In this document: positions 15,708 through 24,257 of the stretch, piece by piece
Layout of the letters: the number at the start of each line of letters is the position of its first letter
Numbering within the stretch: position 1 is the stretch's first letter
Assembly (NCBI GenBank): GCA_040544425.1
Contig: JBEONO010000003.1
Span: 267,027-331,026, forward strand
Reading direction: 5' to 3'
DNA length: 64,000 nucleotides
Source: Solimicrobium sp040544425
GTDB taxonomy: Bacteria > Pseudomonadota > Gammaproteobacteria > Burkholderiales > Burkholderiaceae_D
The notes under the pieces: generated by a model
Seen by the model: the letters and a program-made list of their open reading frames with translations, nothing else
Database searches by the model: none
Told to the model about the DNA's origin: nothing
Translations under genes and position numbers: made by a program

Positions 15708-16667
15708 ATGCATAATCCACAATTGAATCAACACGGTGAACTGCAGCATCTGATCACCACGGAAGGTCTGCCCAAATCCATTATCAATCGCATCTTAGAT
15801 ACCGCCGAATCGTTTGTCTCGGTCGGAAATCGTGAAGTAAAAAAAGTGCCGCTGATGCGCGGCAAAAGCGTTTTCAATCTGTTTTTTGAAAATTCAACGC
15901 GCACCCGTACCACCTTTGAAATCGCCTCGAAACGTCTCTCGGCCGACGTCATCAACCTGAATATTGCCGCCTCCAGCACCAGCAAAGGCGAAACCCTGCT
16001 CGACACGATCGACAATCTGGCGGCCATGCACGCCGATATGTTCGTGGTGCGTCATGCGCAATCCGGCGTGCCCTATCTGATTGCCAAACATTTGCACGAT
16101 ACGCGGCAACATCACGTGCATGTGGTGAATGCAGGCGACGGTCGCCATGCCCATCCCACTCAGGGATTGCTGGACATGTACACCATCCGTCATTACAAAA
16201 AAGATTTTACCCAGCTGCGCGTGGCGATCGTTGGCGATATTCTGCACAGCCGCGTCGCGCGCTCCGATATCCATGCCCTGACCACGCTGGGGGTGCCGGA
16301 AGTGCGCGCCATCGGCCCGAAAACCTTGCTGCCAGGCGGACTCGAACAGATGGGCGTGCGCGTGTTCAGCGATATGAACGAAGGCCTCAAAGATGTCGAT
16401 GTGATCATCACCTTGCGCCTGCAAAACGAACGCATGAGCGGGGCTCTGCTGCCTTCGGCCCAGGAATTTTTCAAGAGCTATGGCCTGACGCCGGAACGGC
16501 TGGCGCTGGCTCACCCTGATGCGATCGTGATGCATCCGGGTCCGATGAACCGCGGTGTGGAAATCGATTCGGCGGTTGCCGATGGTCCGCAGGCGGTGAT
16601 CCTGTCGCAGGTCACCTTCGGCATCGCGGTGCGCATGGCCGTCATGAGTATATTGGCCGGAAATTAA
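15708..16667 (+). CDS. pyrB: Aspartate carbamoyltransferase catalytic chain
   Basis: A 319-aa enzyme catalysing the first committed step of pyrimidine synthesis, carbamoyl phosphate plus aspartate to N-carbamoylaspartate. The carbamoyl-phosphate motif FENSTRTRTTFE, the HPTQGLLDMYTI block and the C-terminal MHPGPMNRGVEI are all intact. No PyrI regulatory chain is near. The dihydroorotase-like gene that follows at 15 bases is the type that in Pseudomonas assembles with this enzyme, so a PyrB-PyrC' complex is expected. Confidence 0.96.
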   Translation: MHNPQLNQHGELQHLITTEGLPKSIINRILDTAESFVSVGNREVKKVPLMRGKSVFNLFFENSTRTRTTFEIASKRLSADVINLNIAASSTSKGETLLDTIDNLAAMHADMFVVRHAQSGVPYLIAKHLHDTRQHHVHVVNAGDGRHAHPTQGLLDMYTIRHYKKDFTQLRVAIVGDILHSRVARSDIHALTTLGVPEVRAIGPKTLLPGGLEQMGVRVFSDMNEGLKDVDVIITLRLQNERMSGALLPSAQEFFKSYGLTPERLALAHPDAIVMHPGPMNRGVEIDSAVADGPQAVILSQVTFGIAVRMAVMSILAGN

Positions 16668-16682
16668 AGGGAAAAGCGCAAC

Positions 16683-17963
16683 ATGAAATTACATATAAAA
16701 AATGGGCATGTGATTGACCCATTCAATGATATTGATGCCGATCTGGATGTGTATATCAGTGGCGGCAAAATTGTCGCAATCGGTGATGCACCTGACATGT
16801 TTAATGCCGACAAGACCATTGCTGCAGATGGCATGATCGTCATGCCCGGACTGGTCGATTTATGCGCGCGACTGCGTGAGCCTGGTTATGAATATAAAGC
16901 CACGCTCGAATCCGAATTGCGTGCCGCAGTGCAGGGTGGAGTAACCAGTCTGGTTTGTCCTCCGGATACGGATCCGGTACTGGACGAATCCGGATTGGTC
17001 GGCATGTTAAAGCAGCGCGCCAAAGCGCAGAATCTGGCGCATGTGTATCCGCTCGGCGCATTGACGGTAGGCCTGGCTGGCACTGCGCTGACCGAAATGT
17101 CTGCATTGACCGATGCCGGTTGTGTCGGCTTTTCTCAGGCTGAACATCTGATTCAGGATACGAATGTATTATTGCGCGCCATGCAGTACGCGAAAACTTT
17201 TGGCTACACCGTCTGGCTGCGGCCGCAGGATGCCTACATTGGTCTGGGCGGCGTTGCCCACAGTGGTGCGTTTGCTTCCCGCATGGGTTTGGCGGGCGTG
17301 CCGGTGATGGCCGAAACCATTGCCTTGCACACGATCTTTGAATTGCAGCGTGCTACCGGTGCGCGCGTCCACCTGTGCCGGATTTCTTCGGCTTCCGGTG
17401 TTGAATTGATCCGCCAGGCCAAGCGCGAAGGGTTGGATGTCAGTTGTGACGTCGGCGTGCACCATTTGCATCTGACTGATACCGATATCGGTTATTTCGA
17501 CGCCAATGCCCGCCTGTCGCCACCGCTGCGGTCAGAGCGGGACCGGGATGCGCTGCGCATCGCGGTATTTGACGGCACGATCGATGCGATCTGTTCCGAC
17601 CATACCCCGGTAGACGACGATGAAAAATTATTGCCGTTTGCTGAAGCCACGCCGGGTGCGACCGGACTCGAGCTGTTGCTGTCGCTGGCCTTGAAGTGGG
17701 CCAATGAAAGCCATGTCAACCTGGGCATTGCGATTGCCCGGATCACCAGCGATCCGGCCCGGGTCGCCGGACTGCCAGGCGGCAAACTGTCGGTCGGCAG
17801 CAGCGCCGATCTGTGTATTTTTGATCCTGCCGCGGAGTGGAAAGTCGAAGGCAAGGCACTGGCCAGCCAGGGTAAACATACCCCGTTTCTGGGTTATATC
17901 GTGCAGGCCCAGGTTCAACACACCATCGTCGCAGGACATCTGGTTTATAGCCGTGACTCATGA
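16683..17963 (+). CDS. pyrC': Dihydroorotase-like protein lacking metal ligands (PyrC'/PyrX type)
   Basis: A 426-aa amidohydrolase-fold protein homologous to type I dihydroorotase. The usual first zinc motif DLHxHLREPG reads DLCARLREPG, so both histidines are gone. Other expected ligand positions are also changed: HAED is RPQD, and the second strand reads VHLCRISS. SDHTP retains an Asp-His pair. In Pseudomonas an inactive homologue (PyrC') is structurally required by aspartate carbamoyltransferase while a second PyrC does the chemistry. The position directly after pyrB fits that role. It is probably not catalytic; automatic annotation would call it dihydroorotase. Confidence 0.92.
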   Translation: MKLHIKNGHVIDPFNDIDADLDVYISGGKIVAIGDAPDMFNADKTIAADGMIVMPGLVDLCARLREPGYEYKATLESELRAAVQGGVTSLVCPPDTDPVLDESGLVGMLKQRAKAQNLAHVYPLGALTVGLAGTALTEMSALTDAGCVGFSQAEHLIQDTNVLLRAMQYAKTFGYTVWLRPQDAYIGLGGVAHSGAFASRMGLAGVPVMAETIALHTIFELQRATGARVHLCRISSASGVELIRQAKREGLDVSCDVGVHHLHLTDTDIGYFDANARLSPPLRSERDRDALRIAVFDGTIDAICSDHTPVDDDEKLLPFAEATPGATGLELLLSLALKWANESHVNLGIAIARITSDPARVAGLPGGKLSVGSSADLCIFDPAAEWKVEGKALASQGKHTPFLGYIVQAQVQHTIVAGHLVYSRDS

Positions 17964-17991
17964 TCAGCGTGCTCTGCCGCAAGAAAATCGC

Positions 17992-18747
17992 ATGAATAAA
18001 TTGAAGTATTATCTGCAGGTAAATCGGGTGGTTCTGCATCTGTTGCGCGGTCTGTCGATTACGTTTTTTCTGTTTCCCTGGATCGGCAACGAGGCGAAAA
18101 AAAATCGCGTACAAATCTGGTCGCAACAATTACTGACGATTTGCGGCGTGCGCGTCAAAATGAATCTGACCAGTATGCCGCGCGGCACCGTAATCGTCTC
18201 CAATCACATTTCCTGGCTGGATATATTTGTGATTAACAGTCTGGCACCGTGTCGATTCGTCGCCAAATCTGATATTCGTTCCTGGCCATTGATTGGCTGG
18301 CTGGCGGCCCAGGCCGGCACGATATATATCTCGCGCGGCACCAAGGCCGACGTGAAACGCATCTATCAATATCTGATTGACCAGATTGAGGCTGGCGAAC
18401 GGATCGCGTTTTTTCCGGAAGGGACCACGGCCAGCCAGGGTGAACTGCTGCCGTTTCACGCCAATCTGTTTGAAGCGGCGATTCACGCCAAAGTACCGAT
18501 TCAACCCTTTGCGCTGCGCTATGTGGATGAGGATGGGCAGTTGCATGCGGCAGTGGATTTTACCGGCGACATGAGTTTTGTCGAAAGCATGGCAAAAATT
18601 TTGAGTGGTGGCGAAGTGATCGCAGAAATGCAGGGCTTGGACTCGATTGAATCAGCCGATGCGCATCGCCGTGAATTGGCCGTAGCTGCGCGCAGCGCGG
18701 TGGCGGTGGCCCTGCAGATTGATATTGCTGATATTAAGCCCAGTTAA
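17992..18747 (+). CDS. 1-acyl-sn-glycerol-3-phosphate acyltransferase family protein
   Basis: A 251-aa PlsC-type acyltransferase that would transfer an acyl chain onto lysophosphatidic acid at the inner membrane. There is an N-terminal hydrophobic segment (about residues 15-32), the catalytic motif NHISWLDIF (the His-x4-Asp box), and FFPEGTTASQG, the glycerol-phosphate-binding block. The ATG at 17992 is 28 bases after the pyrC' stop; longer frames run through pyrC' in another frame and are not credible. Probably the last gene of the yqgE operon. A role acylating another lipid, such as an ornithine lipid, cannot be excluded. Confidence 0.9.
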   Translation: MNKLKYYLQVNRVVLHLLRGLSITFFLFPWIGNEAKKNRVQIWSQQLLTICGVRVKMNLTSMPRGTVIVSNHISWLDIFVINSLAPCRFVAKSDIRSWPLIGWLAAQAGTIYISRGTKADVKRIYQYLIDQIEAGERIAFFPEGTTASQGELLPFHANLFEAAIHAKVPIQPFALRYVDEDGQLHAAVDFTGDMSFVESMAKILSGGEVIAEMQGLDSIESADAHRRELAVAARSAVAVALQIDIADIKPS

Positions 18748-18766
18748 TTTGCCGGGCATTCAGCGG

Positions 18767-19531
18767 TTAACTTAAGGTATTGAGCAGCTTCGCCAGGCGC
18801 ATCCCAGCCAGCAGCAACTGTTCCTGAACTGTCGGCGCAAAGCGATTCAGGTAATCTTCTGTGATGTGTGGATCAGGATAAAAATCAGGCCTGGCTACGA
18901 TGGCACAGGATGACTCGGCCCAGGCAGTGACGTCGTTTGAGTTAGCCAGGTCCTGGTTCACAGACTGCACCGAAATCAATCGTGCCAAAGATTTCGAGTC
19001 ACGCCCAAATTGTTCCACCATGCCGATATCCCACAACAGATGCAAATTGCTGTCCTCGCCTTGATATTGGACGGAATAAGTATTGCCGCCCCGGTCATCG
19101 CCATAGGCGGCATGCAGTGGTTGATGGATATCGCCGACCAGATGGACCAAAAATTTCAGTGCTGTCAGTTTTTCCGCGTCCGGTGCAGGGGAATGCAAGA
19201 TCGCATTTTGCGCAATGATCGCCGCCACCACGCATTGTCCATCGGGGCAATCGCGCAGCGGCACATAATGACAATCGCCACGCGGGAAGTTGACATAGTG
19301 CCAGCGGGCTGTGGCCTTGTCGCGATTTTCGTCGGCCCAGGTGGAAATTGACATCAGGCTGCTGCCGGGTTCCTGAGCCAGCAATCGGTCAATGATTGCC
19401 TGTGCCTGCGGTGTCAGTTGTGCCTGCGCGATCAGGGCGATGGTCTGATGACCGTTCACGCCCCATGCCAGTCCGGATATCGGTGTGAACATCAGGCTGA
19501 CAATCAGGATCAGGACACCGAGCCGTTTCAT
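18767..19531 (-). CDS. S1/P1 family nuclease, exported
   Basis: A 254-aa zinc-dependent nuclease of the S1/P1 type, which cuts single-stranded nucleic acids and removes 3'-phosphates. A signal peptide (residues 1-22) ends in GLA, so the mature protein would begin with Trp23-Gly, matching the family's N-terminal Trp zinc ligand. GVNGHQTIA and HLVGDIHQPLHAAYGDDRGGN carry further His/Asp ligands. It probably acts in the periplasm or outside the cell. It overlaps the end of gloB by four bases, so it is co-transcribed with it. Confidence 0.93.
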   Translation of the reverse strand: MKRLGVLILIVSLMFTPISGLAWGVNGHQTIALIAQAQLTPQAQAIIDRLLAQEPGSSLMSISTWADENRDKATARWHYVNFPRGDCHYVPLRDCPDGQCVVAAIIAQNAILHSPAPDAEKLTALKFLVHLVGDIHQPLHAAYGDDRGGNTYSVQYQGEDSNLHLLWDIGMVEQFGRDSKSLARLISVQSVNQDLANSNDVTAWAESSCAIVARPDFYPDPHITEDYLNRFAPTVQEQLLLAGMRLAKLLNTLS

Positions 19532-20322
19532 TTGAAATTATTTTTCCATTCCCGTGTCGCCGTGAACACGCTGACCGGATCGGTTTCGCTGCCTAATTTG
19601 TGCTGGCTCTGCAAGGTGTGAATGATGTCCGGCGAGCCGGAGCGCATAAACGGATTGGTCTGCAATTCAGTAATCAACTGGCTGGGTACGGTGGAGATAC
19701 CTTGTGCACGCTCCAGGCCCACCTGTCTGTAACGTTCAGCCAGTTGCGCATTGCCGGGTTCGACTTCAACTGCGAAGCGCAGATTCGACAGCGTGTATTC
19801 ATGCGCGCAATAGATCCTGGTAGCAGAAGGCAGCGCGGCGATCTTGTTTAACGATGTCAGCATTTGTTCAGGCGTGCCTTCAAACAGACGGCCGCAGCCT
19901 CCGGCAAACAGAGTGTCACCGCAAAACAGGCTGGCCAGTTCGCTGCAGTAGTAGGCAATATGACTGCGGGTATGTCCCGGCACTTCCAGAATTTGAAATT
20001 GCAGACCCAGTTCTTCAATCGTGATCGATGACCCGTCCTGTAAACCTTGTGTTATCGTCGGGATCCGTGCGAGGTCCGATTGGGGCCCGAAAACCGGAAT
20101 CGGAGTTGGGCTCTGCTTGAGCAATTCGGCAACACCGCCGATATGATCTTCGTGATGATGCGTAATCAAGATCGCGCACAACTTCAGATTATGGTGATTT
20201 AAATAAGCCTGAACCGGCACAGCATCACCAGGATCAACGATAATGGCGTTTTGACTGTCATGGATCAACCAGAGATAATTGTCTTCGAACGCGGGGATTT
20301 GCTGAATATGGATATGTTTCAT
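19528..20322 (-). CDS. gloB: Hydroxyacylglutathione hydrolase (glyoxalase II)
   Basis: A 264-aa metallo-beta-lactamase-fold enzyme that hydrolyses S-D-lactoylglutathione to D-lactate and glutathione in methylglyoxal detoxification. The metal motif THHHEDHIGG is intact, followed by VPGHTRSHIAYY, FCGDTLFAGGCGRLFEG and the CAHEYTLSNLRFA glutathione-binding region. The chosen ATG (MKHIHIQQIPAF) is the family start; a longer frame exists but overlaps the divergent methyltransferase gene, which begins 2 bases away. The neighbourhood gloB-methyltransferase-rnhA matches the E. coli gloB-yafS-rnhA order. Confidence 0.95.
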   Translation of the reverse strand: MKHIHIQQIPAFEDNYLWLIHDSQNAIIVDPGDAVPVQAYLNHHNLKLCAILITHHHEDHIGGVAELLKQSPTPIPVFGPQSDLARIPTITQGLQDGSSITIEELGLQFQILEVPGHTRSHIAYYCSELASLFCGDTLFAGGCGRLFEGTPEQMLTSLNKIAALPSATRIYCAHEYTLSNLRFAVEVEPGNAQLAERYRQVGLERAQGISTVPSQLITELQTNPFMRSGSPDIIHTLQSQHKLGSETDPVSVFTATREWKNNFK

Positions 20323-20323
20323 A

Positions 20324-21094
20324 ATGACCGATAAAATAAATAAGCAAAACTGTAACATAGACTTGGCTGCGTGGTTGAAGCAGCCGTCCGGCATCTACGC
20401 GCATGCCTGGGAACAGCAAGTGCTCGACAAGTTAACCGCCGATATCTTTGGCTTCAATGCAGTACAGATCGGCATGCCGCAGATGAATTGCCTGGCTGCC
20501 TCGCGCATGCCCAACAAGTGGATTGCCAACGATGTTCTGGTGCCCAGTGCTCCGAATCCGATAGCACTGATTCATGATTTCGAAGATCTGCCGTTTGATA
20601 CCCAAAGTCTCGATTTGGTGGTCCTGCCGCACTTGCTGGAGTTTGCTGCTGAACCGCATCAGATCCTGCGCGAAGTTGAGCGGGTGTTGATCCCGGAAGG
20701 ACGACTGATTATTTGCGGATTTAATAAAGCCAGTCTGTGGGGAGCACGGCAGGCAATGGGCCGATTTTCCGATAATTATTTTCTGCCGCACGATGGCGAA
20801 TTCATCAGTCTCTTGCGTTTAAAGGATTGGTTGAAATTGTTAAACATGGAAGTTGACCGCGGCAATTTCGGCTGCTACGTACCGCCGATCAATAATCAAA
20901 AATGGCTGCAGCGTCTCCATTTCATGGAATCTGCAGGTGAGCGCTGGTGGTCGGTATTTGGCGCGGTGTATATTTTGCACGCCGTCAAGCGCGTCAAAGG
21001 CATGCACTTAATCGGGCCGGCATGGAAAAACAAACAGGTCAGGGTGACCAATGTCGTGCCGGTGACGAATCGTCATCATGGCGACCAGCAATAA
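20324..21094 (+). CDS. Class I SAM-dependent methyltransferase (YafS-like)
   Basis: A 256-aa methyltransferase of the YafS type by sequence character and by its position between gloB and rnhA. The usual glycine-rich motif I is poorly conserved, but the later blocks are clear: LPFDTQSLDLVVLPHLLEFAAEPHQILREVERVLIPEGRLIICGFN is the motif II-III region (split here over about residues 87-132). The substrate is unknown. The start codon lies 2 bases from that of divergent gloB, so the promoter of each gene must lie inside the other. Confidence 0.88.
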   Translation: MTDKINKQNCNIDLAAWLKQPSGIYAHAWEQQVLDKLTADIFGFNAVQIGMPQMNCLAASRMPNKWIANDVLVPSAPNPIALIHDFEDLPFDTQSLDLVVLPHLLEFAAEPHQILREVERVLIPEGRLIICGFNKASLWGARQAMGRFSDNYFLPHDGEFISLLRLKDWLKLLNMEVDRGNFGCYVPPINNQKWLQRLHFMESAGERWWSVFGAVYILHAVKRVKGMHLIGPAWKNKQVRVTNVVPVTNRHHGDQQ

Positions 21095-21113
21095 TCGATC
21101 GAGAATCAGAGAC

Positions 21114-21545
21114 ATGGATCAAATTCACATTTACACCGATGGTGCCTGCAAAGGTAATCCGGGCCCCGGAGGATGGGGCGCGTTACTGGTTTCCGGCAGC
21201 AACGAAAAAGAACTGTTCGGTGGCGAAGCCAATACCACCAATAACCGCATGGAGCTGATGGCCGTGATTCAGGCATTGTCAGCATTGAAGCGGCCCTGCC
21301 ACGTCATCATTCACACCGACAGTCAGTACGTCTTGAAAGGGATTACTGAATGGCTGGCGGGCTGGAAAGCCAAGGGATGGAAAACGGCCTCGCGCGCGCC
21401 GGTTAAAAACGTCGACCTGTGGCAGGCCCTGGATGCCGCAACCGTTCAGCATCAGATCGAATGGCGTTGGGTCAAGGGCCACTCCGGCCACGCGGGTAAT
21501 GAACGTGCCGATCAACTCGCCAATCGCGGCGTGGGAGTTATCTGA
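21114..21545 (+). CDS. rnhA: Ribonuclease HI
   Basis: A 143-aa endonuclease that cleaves the RNA strand of RNA-DNA hybrids. The catalytic carboxylates are in place: Asp9 in YTDGACKGNPGPGGW, the Glu in NNRMELMAVI, the Asp in IHTDSQYV, and the final Asp in GNERADQLAN. I chose the ATG before DQIHIYTDG, preceded by GAGA; an in-frame ATG 36 bases upstream overlaps the methyltransferase and would add 12 residues. Its stop codon shares a base with the next start codon. Confidence 0.96.
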   Translation: MDQIHIYTDGACKGNPGPGGWGALLVSGSNEKELFGGEANTTNNRMELMAVIQALSALKRPCHVIIHTDSQYVLKGITEWLAGWKAKGWKTASRAPVKNVDLWQALDAATVQHQIEWRWVKGHSGHAGNERADQLANRGVGVI

Positions 21546-22315
21546 TGCAAAACGTGTTCATCACCGGCGCATCGAGTGGCATAGGCGCAGCGCTGGCTCG
21601 GGAATATGCGCAGCAGGGCGCATGTCTGGGTCTTGTGGCACGCCGTGCCGACGCTTTGGAAACACTGCGGCTTTCTCTGCCCAATCCGGAGCGCCATCAT
21701 ATTTATGCGCTGGACGTGACCGATCATGCAGCATTGCAGCAAGCCGCAGCAGAATTTAATCGGATCAGCGGCGGTGCACATATCGTCATCGCCAATGCAG
21801 GCATTTCGCGCGGCACCCTGACCGAACATGTTGAAGATTTGCCGGTGTTTGAAAAAATCATCGCGACAAATTTATTGGCTACCGTTGCCACCTTTGCGCC
21901 GTTTATCCTTCCCATGAAAGCGCAGGGCCAGCCCTGTCGTCTGGTCGGGATTGGCAGTGTGGCGGGAATTCGCGGCCTGCCCGGCGCGGAAGCCTACAGC
22001 GCATCGAAGGCGGCAGTCATCAGCTACTGCGAGTCCTTGCGCTTGGAATTGCGTGACAGTGCTATTCGCGTCGTGACAATCTGTCCCGGCTATATCGATA
22101 CACCGATGACCCGGACAAATAACTATGCGATGCCGTTCCTGATGCCGGTCGAGCAATTTGCCAGACGGGCCTGCGCTGCGATCGCGCGCGGTGATTCGTA
22201 TCGCATCATTCCCTGGCAAATGGCCTGGGTCGCGAAGTTCCTGCGCCTGTTGCCGAACTTTCTGTATGACAGGGCCCTGGCCAAAGCCCCGAGAAAACAG
22301 CGCGTGGTTCAATGA
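21545..22315 (+). CDS. SDR-family oxidoreductase
   Basis: A 256-aa short-chain dehydrogenase/reductase. The cofactor motif TGASSGIGAALA, the NAG motif (IANAGIS), the catalytic YSASK and the PGYIDT block are all present. The classical fold and an Arg-rich segment after the second strand (ARRADAL) suggest NADP(H) preference. The substrate cannot be assigned. It is tightly coupled to rnhA upstream and to the binding-protein gene downstream (4-base overlap). Confidence 0.93.
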   Translation: MQNVFITGASSGIGAALAREYAQQGACLGLVARRADALETLRLSLPNPERHHIYALDVTDHAALQQAAAEFNRISGGAHIVIANAGISRGTLTEHVEDLPVFEKIIATNLLATVATFAPFILPMKAQGQPCRLVGIGSVAGIRGLPGAEAYSASKAAVISYCESLRLELRDSAIRVVTICPGYIDTPMTRTNNYAMPFLMPVEQFARRACAAIARGDSYRIIPWQMAWVAKFLRLLPNFLYDRALAKAPRKQRVVQ

Positions 22316-23106
22316 GCACTCGACAGGACGCACTGGGCAAATGGCACGCCGCCTTTACCGGCACGCCACGCATCGTCAGTCTGGTTCCGTCGATCACCGA
22401 ACTGGTGTGCGATCTGGGTTTGTCTGCCTGTCTGGTTGGGCGTACCGGATTCTGTATTCATCCGCAAGATCTGGTGCAGGCAATTCCCAAAGTGGGTGGC
22501 ACCAAGGATGTGAACCTTGAAAAAATTCGCAGCCTGGCGCCGACACATTTAATCGTCAACATCGATGAAAACGAAAAGCCCGGTGTCGAGCAATTGGCTG
22601 AGTTCATCCCGCATGTGATTGTCACGCATCCGCAAACGCTGGATGACAATTTGAATCTGTTCGATTTGTTGGGCACTGTGTTCAATGCGACGGAACCGGC
22701 GCAACGCCTCACGCAAGACTTCAGGCAAGCCAAAGCACAATTGCAGGATCGTCTGCCCACTGTGCCGCAACGGGTGCTGTACTGCATCTGGAAAGATCCA
22801 TGGATGGCGGTGTCAGATCAAACCTATATCGCGGATATGTTGGCGCAGATTGGCTGGCAGGTCGCACACTCCGGCGCCACGCGCTATCCGGTGTTTACCT
22901 GGGATGATCAATTGGCACGCGATATCGATCTGGTGTTGCTGTCCAGCGAGCCGTATCGGTTTACCGAAAAGCACGCGGATGCGCTGGAACAGCAATGCGG
23001 CAAACCGGTGTTGTTGGTTGATGGCGAAATGCTGTCCTGGTACGGCAGCCGCTCGATTGCAGGGATGCGCTATTTAAAAAAATTAGCGCTGGGTGAAGTG
23101 GGATGA
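22312..23106 (+). CDS. BtuF-like metal-chelate (cobalamin-type) binding protein, no signal peptide
   Basis: A 264-aa helical-backbone metal-receptor protein, the type that binds cobalamin or iron chelates for ABC import. RIVSLVPSITELVCDLGL and VGGTKDVNLEKIRSLAPTHLIVN are typical of BtuF. It has no signal peptide at either end and starts in coupling with the SDR gene, so it appears cytoplasmic. No permease or ATPase gene is adjacent. It may belong to the group of cytoplasmic homologues often labelled cobalamin-binding protein, and a transport role is uncertain. Confidence 0.85.
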   Translation: MSTRQDALGKWHAAFTGTPRIVSLVPSITELVCDLGLSACLVGRTGFCIHPQDLVQAIPKVGGTKDVNLEKIRSLAPTHLIVNIDENEKPGVEQLAEFIPHVIVTHPQTLDDNLNLFDLLGTVFNATEPAQRLTQDFRQAKAQLQDRLPTVPQRVLYCIWKDPWMAVSDQTYIADMLAQIGWQVAHSGATRYPVFTWDDQLARDIDLVLLSSEPYRFTEKHADALEQQCGKPVLLVDGEMLSWYGSRSIAGMRYLKKLALGEVG

Positions 23107-23157
23107 AGCAATTTGTCTGGTGCCGCCACAATTGACGGCAAGCCTGGCCAGAGAAAT

Positions 23158-24003
23158 TCAGCCAACATAAAAGACGACGAGTGCCGCGGCGATGCAATAG
23201 CCGCCAAAGAAGTGCCAGCGATCCTGTTCCAGCCAGCGCGACAACCAGCGCAGCGCCAGCAGTCCAGCCAGAAAGCTGAATACCATGCCGAACAGACTCG
23301 GCAAAACCAAATGCGTCAACATATCGCTGTGCGACATGGCTGCGGCGGCTTGCGCTTTATAGGCACGCAATGCTTCCTTGACTACCACCGCTGGCGTCAA
23401 TACCACCGCCAAAGCAAAGCTGAATTCTTCCGCCTTGCGGCGCGCCACGCCGGCAACCAGTCCGGTTGAGATAGTAGCGCCCGAACGTGAGAAGCCGCGA
23501 AACGGCAAACACAAACCCTGCACGGCGCCGATCAGGCTGGCTTTACCTAAAGTCAATTGACCATGCGGCTGTTCTCTGATGCGCGACGAGGCAATGATCA
23601 GGATCCCGGCCGAGGCCAGCGCGCAGGCCATTAAATTGGCATTGCCAAACAAATGTTCGATTTCAAATTCATTGGAATTGGCCACAAACACGTGCTTGAT
23701 CAGCATCATCAAGCCGAAGCCGACGATCCCGGTCAGCACTGTCGCGACGATCAAAAATTGGACGTTGACACGGAACTGGGCCATCGACGAAAAATAAGTG
23801 GTTTTCCAGGATTTCCAGAAATAGACGATGGCGGCAAACATGGTGCCGGTATGCAGCATCACCAGCAACAGGGTCATCTCGGGTGAGGTCGGATCCAGTC
23901 CCATGAATTTCTCGGCCATGATGACGTGGGCGGAGCTGGACACCGGTAACAATTCGGCCAGTCCCTGGATCACTGCAAGAATCAGAATTTGGATGAGGTT
24001 CAT
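23158..24003 (-). CDS. uppP: Undecaprenyl-diphosphatase (UppP/BacA)
   Basis: A 281-aa integral membrane phosphatase that recycles undecaprenyl pyrophosphate to the monophosphate carrier for peptidoglycan and LPS synthesis; it also gives bacitracin resistance. The two family signatures are present: ELLPVSSSAHVIM near the N-terminus and LPFRGFSRSGATIS in the second half, containing the catalytic Glu/Ser/Arg positions. About eight membrane segments are visible. It is convergent with the BtuF-like gene. Confidence 0.95.
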   Translation of the reverse strand: MNLIQILILAVIQGLAELLPVSSSAHVIMAEKFMGLDPTSPEMTLLLVMLHTGTMFAAIVYFWKSWKTTYFSSMAQFRVNVQFLIVATVLTGIVGFGLMMLIKHVFVANSNEFEIEHLFGNANLMACALASAGILIIASSRIREQPHGQLTLGKASLIGAVQGLCLPFRGFSRSGATISTGLVAGVARRKAEEFSFALAVVLTPAVVVKEALRAYKAQAAAAMSHSDMLTHLVLPSLFGMVFSFLAGLLALRWLSRWLEQDRWHFFGGYCIAAALVVFYVG

Positions 24004-24085
24004 AATTTACACGGATAGGATGTTGTTGGGTAACGGCGCTCGGAACTGCGCGCTATTTTAGCCGAAACCTTATTGAAAAAATTAA

Positions 24086-24129
24086 ATTATTCGATATGTA
24101 AAGAATAATTTTGTTGCACCGAGCAACAA
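24086..24129. repeat. Two adjacent hairpins upstream of the peptide transporter gene
   Basis: ATTATTC (24086-24092) pairs with GAATAAT (24103-24109), and one base later TTGTTGC (24111-24117) pairs with GCAACAA (24123-24129) around a 5-base loop. Both stems are perfect 7-mers. They lie about 130 bases before the POT transporter start, in the gap with divergent uppP. They may be operators or part of the 5' leader. Confidence 0.6.
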
Positions 24130-24257
24130 CTTCCCGCAGGGCCAGTGATAATTCATGGTATCTTTTCGCGATTCTTCGATCATGAACCACACGAGTTCAG
24201 TGAATTTGCGACTTACCCAGTCAAATAAAACAAAGCATCCACTAAAAGAGGACGACA

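Noticed and set aside
15600..15760. Attenuator or PyrR-binding RNA between pyrR and pyrB
   Set aside because: The gap is only 5 bases and no terminator-like stem is visible.
15894..16535. Leftward 213-codon frame opposite pyrB
   Set aside because: Antisense shadow of a highly conserved enzyme gene.
22280..22330. Cobalamin riboswitch before the BtuF-like gene
   Set aside because: The gene overlaps the upstream SDR gene by four bases, leaving no leader.
24004..24257. tRNA or small RNA gene in the uppP/transporter gap
   Set aside because: No cloverleaf pattern or CCA end; only the two short hairpins reported above.
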